Source: Clostridium sp.
GTDB taxonomy: Bacteria; Bacillota; Clostridia; Clostridiales; Clostridiaceae
Direction of reading: 5' to 3'
NCBI GenBank assembly: GCA_012511315.1
Contig: JAAZGI010000232.1
Location: forward strand, 1-9,832
Length of the DNA: 9,832 nucleotides
The translations under genes were made by a program, and so were the position numbers. Shown piece by piece: positions 1-5,902 of the stretch (position 1 is the stretch's first letter; the number at the start of each line of letters is the position of its first letter). A model generated the notes under the pieces. That model searched no databases and had not been told where the DNA came from. It saw only the letters and a list, made by a program, of their open reading frames with translations.

Positions 1-815
1 TACCAGCCGATCAAGATTTTGTTGATTATTTCCTCTTTGAAGTGCAAGAAGGCTACTGCATATATTATGCATCGGCACTTACCATTATGCTTCGCATAGC
101 AGGAATACCAGCCCGATATGCAGAGGGGTTTAAGGTTTCAGATGAAACAGATTCTTCAGGAAATTATTTGGTCCGCAATCAAGATGCCCATGCCTGGACG
201 GAAGTGCTAACAGATCCCCGCAAAGATCTTTGGACAATCTGGGATGCAACCGGTACTCCTCGGGAACAAGAAACCTTGGGGAATGAGAATGGTGGTTTTA
301 CGCCCAGCACGCCTCTTGAACCACGTCCAGAGCTAACAAGACCCTTAGAACCTACTCCTGAAGATACACTACCTGACGGGTCACCAGCACCATCAGAGAA
401 GCCTACCACAGAAGGTGGCGACTTTGATTTAGAAATACCTAGCTGGGTATGGAGTCTTCTAGTTGCGACTCTTGCCTTGGCAGGCGTTCTTCTTTTTAAA
501 CGAAAGCGTGTGAATAGATTGATTGAAGAAGACTCTGCAAAACCCTACCTAAAATATATTATCCGTTTATTGAAAGAATCCGGGGTTGATGTAAAGGACT
601 CAAATACCTTAGAAGAAATTAGTCAACAGGTTATGGATGCGAATCTAAAAAAAGAATTTCAAGATTTCGCAGCCAATTACTATGAAGCTACTTATGGAAA
701 GCGACCAGCCAGCTTAAATTCAGAGCAAAAGACGCATCTGCTTGAAGAAGCCTATCGGGTTCACCGAATCAATAACAACGGTTTCTATCACTTGCTGCGA
801 AAGTTTGTTTGGTAA
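1..815 (+). CDS. Transglutaminase-like membrane protein (TgpA-type), 5'-truncated
   Basis: This is the C-terminal 270 codons of a larger protein; the frame is already open at position 3, so the true start lies outside the window and the GTG at 42 is probably internal. Counting from that GTG, the fragment carries a transglutaminase/cysteine-protease-like core: GYCIYYA with the presumed catalytic Cys6 (57-59), DAHAWTEV with His50 (189-191) and IWDATG with the Asp at 243-245, giving a complete Cys-His-Asp triad in the expected order. A Pro/Glu/Thr-rich linker follows (about 87-128), then one membrane segment (about 134-152) closed by KRKR, then a roughly 100-residue helical tail like the DUF4129-type tail of TgpA-like proteins. 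By family, the catalytic core would lie outside the membrane and the tail in the cytoplasm. The natural substrate of such proteins is poorly known. I cannot see the usual N-terminal membrane helices because they precede the window. Confidence 0.85.
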   Translation, partial: PADQDFVDYFLFEVQEGYCIYYASALTIMLRIAGIPARYAEGFKVSDETDSSGNYLVRNQDAHAWTEVLTDPRKDLWTIWDATGTPREQETLGNENGGFTPSTPLEPRPELTRPLEPTPEDTLPDGSPAPSEKPTTEGGDFDLEIPSWVWSLLVATLALAGVLLFKRKRVNRLIEEDSAKPYLKYIIRLLKESGVDVKDSNTLEEISQQVMDANLKKEFQDFAANYYEATYGKRPASLNSEQKTHLLEEAYRVHRINNNGFYHLLRKFVW

Positions 816-818
816 GAT

Positions 819-877
819 GATTAATTCCACTCTGGGCGGTCAAGTTTAAGTCTTGATCACTCCAGAGGGAACTAATC
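819..877 (+). other. Long imperfect hairpin just after the transglutaminase-like gene
   Basis: The sequence folds into a 59-nt stem-loop beginning 3 nt after the stop codon. Pairs are 819-823 with 873-877, 825-828 with 868-871 and 830-835 (CTCTGG) with 862-867 (CCAGAG). After an internal loop, 839-844 pairs with 852-857 around a 7-nt loop, with one G-T wobble. No T-tract follows, so it is not a classical intrinsic terminator. It may mark the mRNA 3' end or be a small palindromic element. The pairing is read directly; the role is inference. Confidence 0.45.
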
Positions 878-947
878 GTTAGGATAATGAGCACTTGACG
901 AAACAAATTAGACAGAAGCAGCAATTAAGCTTTACTAGAATTTAAAT

Positions 948-992
948 AAAACTATTCATTAATAAACTAGAGTTTTATTAATGAATAGTTTT
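948..992. repeat. Perfect 19-bp inverted repeat with 7-nt loop
   Basis: Arms 948-966 and 974-992 are exact reverse complements separated by CTAGAGT. The stem is almost entirely A/T and its arms end in AAAA and TTTT, so either strand would give a hairpin with a short U-run. That fits a weak bidirectional terminator between the upstream gene and the HAD gene, but a protein-binding palindrome is also possible. Confidence 0.5.
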
Positions 993-1112
993 CAGAGGGA
1001 AATAGGTACCGAACAAAAGAAAGAACAAAAACGAAAAGATAAGAACGACTTACAGGAAAAGCAAGACAAGAACCAAGGCTGAACCAGTGTTTTAGTCTTG
1101 ACAGGAGGACCT

Positions 1113-1940
1113 ATGGTTAAATTAATTTGCATCGACATGGATGGCACTCTTTTAAATAGCCAGCTCCAAGTCTCAGATGAGAATAAAAAAGCCATCGATT
1201 TGGCGCAAAAGCAAGGGATTGCTGTGACTTTAGCTACGGGGCGGATGTATCCATCGGCTCTGTCTTTTGCGAGGCAATTGGGTAGAGAAATGCCACTCAT
1301 TACAATGAATGGTGCTTTAGTTAAAAATCCGGTCACGGAAGAAAAATTGAGTGAACATAGTATTGGTCGAGGTGAACTTACTCAAATTATTAACCGAATC
1401 ACTCATTATGGTTATCGACCTAATTTCTACGATGAATTCAATCTCTACGTTGGAGCAGGTCTGCAGCGTTATTACCAAAGAGGTGCTTTTGATCAAATCG
1501 ATCCTCGTTATCAAATTATACCCATCGATGAATCCTTTACCTATCAGGATCTTTTAGACAAGTCGGGTGATACGATTAAGAAAGGAATTTTCTTTCCAAA
1601 ACAAGAGGATCGAGAGCTCATTCGACGTGAACTAATGGCCATGAAAAACTTGCATGTGGTATCCTCATCCCTAACCAACCTGGAGATGACCAATCATTTG
1701 GCTGACAAAGGGAAAGCGGTATTGCTTTTAGGGAATTATTTAGGAATTCGTCAAGAAGAGATAATGGTGATTGGCGACTCAGAAAATGATCGGAGTATGT
1801 TGGCGGTGGCGGGTCATTCCATTGTCATGGGGAATGCACCTTTAAGTATTAAAAAAGAAGCAAGTTTTGTGACATCAGACAATAATCAAGATGGTGTGGC
1901 GCGAGCCATACGGACAATCGCTTTGGGGGAAACATGTTAA
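1113..1940 (+). CDS. Cof-type HAD superfamily hydrolase (sugar or nucleotide phosphatase)
   Basis: This is a 275-residue protein of the HAD-IIB (Cof) family, which dephosphorylates small phosphorylated metabolites such as sugar phosphates or nucleotide cofactors in the cytoplasm. All four HAD motifs are visible: DMDGTLL with nucleophile Asp8 and acid/base Asp10, LATGR with Thr42, Lys199 in ADKGKA, and GDSEND with Asp222 and Asp226 for Mg2+. The cap domain lies between motifs II and III, as in type IIB, and the length is usual for the family. I place the start at ATG 1113 because AGGAGG (1103-1108) lies 4 nt upstream. An in-frame TTG at 1098 would put that ribosome binding site inside the coding region. 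The stop overlaps the next start by 7 bp, so the two genes are probably translationally coupled. The natural substrate cannot be told from sequence because Cof proteins are broad and interchangeable. Confidence 0.92.
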   Translation: MVKLICIDMDGTLLNSQLQVSDENKKAIDLAQKQGIAVTLATGRMYPSALSFARQLGREMPLITMNGALVKNPVTEEKLSEHSIGRGELTQIINRITHYGYRPNFYDEFNLYVGAGLQRYYQRGAFDQIDPRYQIIPIDESFTYQDLLDKSGDTIKKGIFFPKQEDRELIRRELMAMKNLHVVSSSLTNLEMTNHLADKGKAVLLLGNYLGIRQEEIMVIGDSENDRSMLAVAGHSIVMGNAPLSIKKEASFVTSDNNQDGVARAIRTIALGETC

Positions 1941-2398
1941 ACATTATTTTATTTCAACCGGAAATACCACAAAATACAGGAAATATTGGGCGGACCTGTG
2001 TTCTTACAGGCTCTCGTCTTCATCTTATCAAACCCTTGGGATTTGAAATCAGTGACAAGCAGATCCGGCGAACTGGCTTGGATTATTGGAAAGAGGTAGA
2101 CCTTGAAGTCCATGAATCCTGGGAGGATTTTAAAAACAAATATCCGGAAGCAGCAGTTTTTGCAATTACAACAAAAGGAACCCAGTGTTACTCGGATATA
2201 TCCTATCAAGATGGTGATTTCGTGATGTTTGGGCGAGAATCGGCAGGTTTGCCAGAGGAGATCCGAAACGAATTGGCGGAACGTTTGATTCGAGTGCCCA
2301 TGCTGGAAACATCAACTCGTTCATTAAATCTTTCAAATACAGCAGCTATTGTAGCCTATGAAGCCATGCGCCAATTAAAGTTTCCTCATATGAAATAA
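1934..2398 (+). CDS. trmL: tRNA (cytidine(34)-2'-O)-methyltransferase
   Basis: This 154-residue SPOUT (trefoil-knot) methyltransferase is the size expected for TrmL (YibK/CspR). The family uses S-adenosylmethionine to 2'-O-methylate the wobble nucleotide (C34 or cmnm5U34) of tRNA-Leu isoacceptors and works as a dimer. The three SPOUT motifs are clear: N14-TGNIGR-20 near the N terminus, FGRESAGLP at 99-107 and SLNLSN at 130-135, the last two building the knotted cofactor site. There is no extra N-terminal RNA-binding domain, which separates TrmL from the longer TrmH/RlmB proteins. The start at 1934 overlaps the HAD gene's stop by 7 bp and is preceded by GGGGGA (1925-1930), so it is likely co-transcribed. 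No terminator is obvious after its stop. The link to the HAD gene seems to be one of position rather than shared pathway. Confidence 0.95.
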   Translation: MLNIILFQPEIPQNTGNIGRTCVLTGSRLHLIKPLGFEISDKQIRRTGLDYWKEVDLEVHESWEDFKNKYPEAAVFAITTKGTQCYSDISYQDGDFVMFGRESAGLPEEIRNELAERLIRVPMLETSTRSLNLSNTAAIVAYEAMRQLKFPHMK

Positions 2399-2479
2399 GC
2401 GATTTAGGTAGGAAAGTGTATTAGGTACTAAATATTTTAGAGGCCAAAGTAATAATGTGGCCAGGTTATCTTCTTTAAA

Positions 2480-2509
2480 TTACCAAAGTGATTAGTTTCA
2501 TAGTATAAT
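2480..2509 (+). promoter_or_regulatory. Probable sigma-A promoter of the phosphofructokinase gene
   Basis: A perfect -10 TATAAT (2504-2509) lies 18 bp after a moderate -35 TTACCA (2480-2485, four of six consensus bases). Transcription would start near 2516 and give a leader of about 90 nt. The -35 is inside the left arm of a 9-bp inverted repeat (AATTACCAA 2478-2486 and TTGGTAATT 2518-2526), which could be an operator around the promoter. Confidence 0.55.
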
Positions 2510-2607
2510 AAACCAACTTGGTAATTATAAATGGACAATTCTTAACAAGTGTAAATCCCTAATCACTATAAATACTTTAAGTGGCTTTTATTGAAGAGGA
2601 AATAAAC

Positions 2608-3822
2608 ATGGGTAACAATTTACTAATTGCACAATCTGGTGGGCCGACGGCAGTTATCAATGCTTCCTTAGCTGGGGTCATTCAAGCTGCCTTTGACCAA
2701 CCTGATATTGACAAAGTGTATGGGGCATTGCATGGATTAGAAGGTGTTTTAAACAATCGCATTTTGGACCTTGGAAATGCTTTTTCAAATCCAGATTTGC
2801 TGGAGAAACTGAAAAGAACGCCGGCCATGGCCCTGGGATCGTGTCGTTTTAAATTAGCGAAAACACCGGATGAAAATTATGAAAAAATCGCACAAACATT
2901 AAGGGAGCTCAAGATTAGTTATTTTCTTTATAATGGTGGTAATGACTCCATGGATACAGTAGATAAGCTATCAAATTATTTTGAAAGGTCCGGGATGGAT
3001 GTTAAATGCATCGGGATTCCCAAAACTATAGACAATGATTTGGTTGAGACGGATCACACTCCAGGCTATGGTTCGGCAGCGCGGTTTGTAGCTCAAAGTA
3101 TTCGAGATATTTACTGTGATTCAGCTGTTTACGACCGTCATTCCGTTACGATTGTAGAAATTATGGGGCGAAATGCAGGCTGGCTCACAGCAGCTTCTGT
3201 TTTAGCTCGCAGTCAAGAAATAAGTGCACCTCATTTAGTATATTTACCAGAGAAAGCTTTTGACCGAAACTCATTCTTGCAACAAGTGGAAAAACTATCC
3301 CAGCGCCAAAAGACCATCATCATTGCCGTTTCTGAGGGGATTAAATTTCCATCTGGTGAATATGTCAATGAAGACACGAAATCAGAACATGATTCCTTTG
3401 GACATGCAGCTTTAGCAGGCTCAGGTCGATATCTGGAACATATGATTCGCACAGAATTTGGTTTTAAGACGCGAACCATTGAGTTTAGTACCCTACAACG
3501 TTCTGCAGCTCACTTAGCCTCTAGTGTGGATTTAAAAGAAGCCTATCGCTGCGGACTAAAGGCTGTTGAATTTGCTGCAGGAGGATATAACCGCGTAATG
3601 GTTTCAATCCAACGCATTTCTGACAATCCCTACCTCGTCAAGTATGTACCAGTTGATGTTTCTAAAGTAGCGAACAAAGAAAAGCTGATCCCAGAAGATT
3701 GGATCACGACCAATGGCATAGATTTAACCCAAGATTTTATAAATTACGTCAAGCCATTGCTTGGCAAGGATCCTTTTCCCAGCCTGTTTATGTTTCTTAA
3801 AGAAGATTTAAAAACAAATTAA
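2608..3822 (+). CDS. 6-phosphofructokinase, probably pyrophosphate-dependent
   Basis: This 404-residue group-A phosphofructokinase catalyses phosphorylation of fructose 6-phosphate at C1 in glycolysis. The phosphate-donor site points to PPi rather than ATP. Where E. coli PfkA has GGDGS this protein has GGNDSMDT (110-117), with Asp113 blocking the space used by the ATP alpha-phosphate. Where PfkA has a Gly it has Lys139 in PKTIDND. These two positions are the established determinants of PPi use, which also makes the step reversible. Asp142 in TIDND is the expected catalytic base, and MGRNAGW (186-192) and E243 match substrate-binding positions. The length of about 404 suits the longer PPi clade and exceeds the roughly 320 of ATP enzymes. 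I chose ATG 2608, since GAGGAA (2596-2601) lies 6 nt upstream; the in-frame GTG at 2581 has no such site. It appears monocistronic, with its own promoter and terminator. Confidence 0.93.
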   Translation: MGNNLLIAQSGGPTAVINASLAGVIQAAFDQPDIDKVYGALHGLEGVLNNRILDLGNAFSNPDLLEKLKRTPAMALGSCRFKLAKTPDENYEKIAQTLRELKISYFLYNGGNDSMDTVDKLSNYFERSGMDVKCIGIPKTIDNDLVETDHTPGYGSAARFVAQSIRDIYCDSAVYDRHSVTIVEIMGRNAGWLTAASVLARSQEISAPHLVYLPEKAFDRNSFLQQVEKLSQRQKTIIIAVSEGIKFPSGEYVNEDTKSEHDSFGHAALAGSGRYLEHMIRTEFGFKTRTIEFSTLQRSAAHLASSVDLKEAYRCGLKAVEFAAGGYNRVMVSIQRISDNPYLVKYVPVDVSKVANKEKLIPEDWITTNGIDLTQDFINYVKPLLGKDPFPSLFMFLKEDLKTN

Positions 3823-3935
3823 ATTTAGCATTGAAAAAAAACAAATAATTTACAACATAATTAAAAGGTTTTATGGATTAAGAATAAAGATAGTATCAAC
3901 ATATTTAACTGAAATGTTTGAAGCATAAATATTTG

Positions 3936-3980
3936 AATAGTAAGAGCCTAGTGTGATAAAAACGCTAGGCTTTTACTATT
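3936..3980 (+). terminator. Intrinsic terminator after the phosphofructokinase gene
   Basis: The stem has a GC-containing core, AGCCTAG (3945-3951) with CTAGGCT (3965-3971), extended inward by a T-G wobble and a G-C pair and outward by AATAGTAA (3936-3943) with TTACTATT (3973-3980). The loop is about 9 nt. The core is followed by TTTT, which also takes part in the outer stem. It lies about 115 nt after the stop codon. The symmetrical outer arms could let it work on both strands. Confidence 0.7.
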
Positions 3981-4153
3981 TGAATAAAACAAAATTAATA
4001 TAAATAAGGGAAATCTATTGAGAAATCAGAGTGCAAAGTAAAAAGGGTTGAGAAGTTAATTGGTGACTTTTGTCTGTTCGGTAGATTTAAAAGTCATATG
4101 TGAAATAGATAACTAAAACGTATAAAAAACACAGAAATTGATTAATTATTTAC

Positions 4154-4167
4154 TATATGTACATATA
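4154..4167. promoter_or_regulatory. Perfect 14-bp palindrome TATATGTACATATA, candidate operator
   Basis: The 14-mer is its own reverse complement. It overlaps a perfect -10-like TATAAT at 4164-4169, although no good -35 lies at 16-18 bp (TTGATT at 4138-4143 is 20 bp away). It sits about 270 bp upstream of the binding-protein start. A dimeric regulator could bind here, but in such AT-rich DNA a chance palindrome is possible. Confidence 0.3.
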
Positions 4168-4323
4168 ATCTATAAAATGATATTTTTGATAAAATTCAAA
4201 AATGCCTGTTTTAGATAGTGTTTGCTTAAATATATGAAGAAATTATAACAATAATGAAGTTAAGAGGGCCTGGAGTTTAAAATATGGCAAATAAATTCCC
4301 TTTAAAAGACTGTAAATTGTTAA

Positions 4324-4353
4324 TTGAGAATATTAACGAATGTTGAATATATT
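4324..4353 (+). promoter_or_regulatory. Candidate promoter of the ABC importer operon
   Basis: TTGAGA (4324-4329) and TATATT (4348-4353) are separated by 18 bp and match sigma-A consensus at four or five of six bases each. Initiation near 4360 would give a leader of about 78 nt that includes the hairpin at 4382-4415. A small inverted repeat, GTTAAT (4319-4324) with ATTAAC (4332-4337), straddles the -35 and could be an operator half-site pair. Confidence 0.45.
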
Positions 4354-4381
4354 TTTTGGTAGGAATACAATTGTTTCAATA

Positions 4382-4415
4382 TCAAAGCCGATGAAAATCT
4401 TTTGATTGGCTTTGA
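4382..4415 (+). promoter_or_regulatory. Leader hairpin immediately upstream of the binding-protein ribosome binding site
   Basis: TCAAAGCC (4382-4389) pairs with GGCTTTGA (4408-4415). Inside, AATC (4396-4399) can pair with GATT (4404-4407) around a TTTT loop, leaving a 6-nt bulge on the 5' side. The hairpin ends 10 nt before AGGGGGG (4425-4431), so it could affect ribosome access or mRNA stability. The pairing is visible; function is inferred. Confidence 0.4.
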
Positions 4416-4437
4416 AAAACAATTAGGGGGGAATGAA

Positions 4438-5754
4438 ATGTTAAAACGTTTGTTAACAACTGTTATTGCTTTATCTATGGCGGTAGGTCTGTCAGCATGT
4501 ACCAAACCACAAGAGGGCAACAAACCTGATGCGAATACCACAACTGGAACTACGACAGATGCGAGTTCGACACCTGGAGATACATCAGGAGCTGAGACTG
4601 GTGGCTACGAATATACGAAAATGGATCCAGGCACCTATCACATTGGTGTGGTGACCGGAACCGTTTCACAAGCTGAGGATGAGCTCCGTGGAGCTGAAGC
4701 ACTCATTACAAAATATAAATCAGTTGATGACGGTGGAATGATTAAACATGTTACTTATCCTGATAACTTTGACCAAGAACAAGAAGCGACCATTCAATCA
4801 ATTACACAATTAGCAAATGATCCTAAGATGAAAGCGATTATTGTGAATCAGGCAGTACCTGGAACTGTGGCAGCTTTCAAGAAAATCAGGGAAACTAGAC
4901 CTGACATCCTTCTTTTAGCAAACTCTTCTCAAGAAGATCCTAAAATGATTGATGCTGCAGCCGATATGGTTATTGACCCGGACAATATTAACCGTGGATA
5001 TCTAATTCCTTGGGTAGCTAAAGAATTAGGTGCCAAAGCTTTTGTTCACATTTCCTTCCCACGTCATATGTCTATTGAACTTCTCTCACAAAGAAGAAAT
5101 ATCATGAAAGAAGCTTGTGCAGAACTGGGATTGGATTTCTATGATGAAACAGCCCCAGACCCAATGTCTGACGTTAAAGTAGCTGGAGCGAAAAAATATA
5201 TCCAGGATCAAATGCCGGCTTGGGTAGAAAAGTATGGAAAAGATACAGCTTTCTTTGCAACCAACGATGCACAGACTGAACCTTTGTTAAACCGAGTTGC
5301 CTCTTTGGGAGCAATCTTTGTTGAGCCTGATCTACCTTCTCCAATCATGGGCTATCCAGCAGCTTTAAACATTAGCTTGACAGAAGAAGCCGGCGATTGG
5401 CCTGCAATTCTTGCAAAGGTTGAAGAAGTAGTTAAGCAAACAGCTGGTAGTGGCCGCATGGGAACATGGGCATACTCCTTTGGATTTACCGGATCTGAGG
5501 GTCTTGGTGAATTTGCCAAGGGTGTTTTAGAAGGAACTTACAAACATGATTCAAAAGATGATTTGATTGAAGCCTTTAAATCCGTAACACCTGGTGCAGA
5601 ATGGAATGGATCAACTTATGTTGACAACCAAACAGGCGAAGAAAAGAAAAATCATATCATGGTTTATCAAGATACCTACGTATTCGGTAGAGGATATATG
5701 GGTGCAACCGAGGTTGAAGTTCCTGAGAAATTTAAAAACATTAAGAACGATTAA
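4438..5754 (+). CDS. Solute-binding lipoprotein resembling DUF3798, receptor of an ABC importer
   Basis: The 438-residue product starts with a classic lipoprotein signal: KR at 3-4, a hydrophobic core, then lipobox LSAC with Cys21 as the lipidated residue. A Thr/Ser/Gly-rich tether (about 22-57) precedes a globular domain from about 65 to the end. This domain opens with IGVVTG and shows alternating strands and helices such as MKAIIVNQAV (131-140), ILLLANSSQ and TAFFATNDAQ (270-279), as in the two-lobed type I periplasmic-binding fold. The sequence pattern resembles DUF3798 proteins of Clostridia rather than ribose, galactose or BmpA nucleoside receptors. It heads an operon with an ATPase and two permeases, so it is presumably the surface receptor of that importer. 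I take ATG 4438 as start because AGGGGGG lies 6 nt upstream; the in-frame TTG at 4402 falls in the leader hairpin and would bury the signal peptide. The ligand is unknown; a sugar, nucleoside or related small molecule is likely from the partner proteins. Confidence 0.88.
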   Translation: MLKRLLTTVIALSMAVGLSACTKPQEGNKPDANTTTGTTTDASSTPGDTSGAETGGYEYTKMDPGTYHIGVVTGTVSQAEDELRGAEALITKYKSVDDGGMIKHVTYPDNFDQEQEATIQSITQLANDPKMKAIIVNQAVPGTVAAFKKIRETRPDILLLANSSQEDPKMIDAAADMVIDPDNINRGYLIPWVAKELGAKAFVHISFPRHMSIELLSQRRNIMKEACAELGLDFYDETAPDPMSDVKVAGAKKYIQDQMPAWVEKYGKDTAFFATNDAQTEPLLNRVASLGAIFVEPDLPSPIMGYPAALNISLTEEAGDWPAILAKVEEVVKQTAGSGRMGTWAYSFGFTGSEGLGEFAKGVLEGTYKHDSKDDLIEAFKSVTPGAEWNGSTYVDNQTGEEKKNHIMVYQDTYVFGRGYMGATEVEVPEKFKNIKND

Positions 5755-5783
5755 GAGACTGTTTTTCTAGAATGTAAAGAACC

Positions 5784-5820
5784 TAAAGCATAAACGGCTC
5801 GTTGAGCCGTTTATGCTTTA
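5784..5820 (+). other. Perfect 17-bp hairpin between receptor gene and ATPase gene
   Basis: Arms 5784-5800 and 5804-5820 are exact complements around a GTT loop, with ACGGCTC/GAGCCGT at the top. No T-tract follows, so it should not be an efficient intrinsic terminator. Such hairpins after binding-protein genes often protect the upstream mRNA from 3' decay or cause partial termination, giving more receptor than transporter. That role here is inference. Confidence 0.65.
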
Positions 5821-5902
5821 GTCTAAAATATGAGACAGAGAAAAGCAGAATGAGATAGAGAAAACCAGAAAAAGTAAAACAAAAGGGGAAAGAGGTGAAG
5901 AA

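Larger units (their letters stand above)
3823..4437. other. 615-nt AT-rich intergenic region and leader of the ABC importer operon
   Basis: I find no credible gene here, only a 20-codon open frame at 4284-4346 (see findings). From left to right it holds plain AT-rich sequence (3823-3935), the terminator hairpin at 3936-3980, an 8-bp inverted repeat (TGACTTTT 4064-4071 with AAAAGTCA 4089-4096, 17-nt loop), a perfect 14-bp palindrome at 4154-4167, an 8-bp hairpin (ATTTTTGA 4182-4189 with TCAAAAAT 4196-4203), a candidate promoter at 4324-4353 and a hairpin at 4382-4415 just before the ribosome binding site. I recognise no known riboswitch consensus. Confidence 0.6.

Noticed and set aside
895..900. 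TTGACG as a -35 box for the HAD-trmL unit
   Set aside because: No acceptable -10 box lies 16-18 bp downstream.
981..1082. 33-codon, Lys/Gln/Glu-rich open frame starting inside the 19-bp inverted repeat
   Set aside because: It has no ribosome binding site, its start lies in the palindrome, and its composition only reflects a purine-rich stretch.
1098..1112. TTG start extending the HAD protein by five residues
   Set aside because: The AGGAGG at 1103-1108 would be inside the coding region; it serves ATG 1113 instead.
992..1336. 114-codon minus-strand open frame
   Set aside because: It overlaps the HAD gene start antisense, shows no family resemblance and has Ser/Cys/Phe-rich composition typical of a shadow frame.
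2442..2462. GGCCA/TGGCC hairpin after trmL as terminator
   Set aside because: The stem has only 5 bp with an 11-nt loop and no T-tract.
2581..2607. GTG start extending the phosphofructokinase by nine residues
   Set aside because: There is no ribosome binding site before it, whereas GAGGAA precedes ATG 2608 and the family begins close to the (L)LIAQSGGPT motif.
4402..4437. TTG start extending the binding lipoprotein by twelve residues
   Set aside because: It would lie in the leader hairpin and place charged residues before a normal lipoprotein signal peptide; AGGGGGG fits ATG 4438.
4040..4437. Known riboswitch (purine, c-di-GMP, T-box) in the importer leader
   Set aside because: I could not find the conserved core sequences of these classes; only generic inverted repeats are visible.
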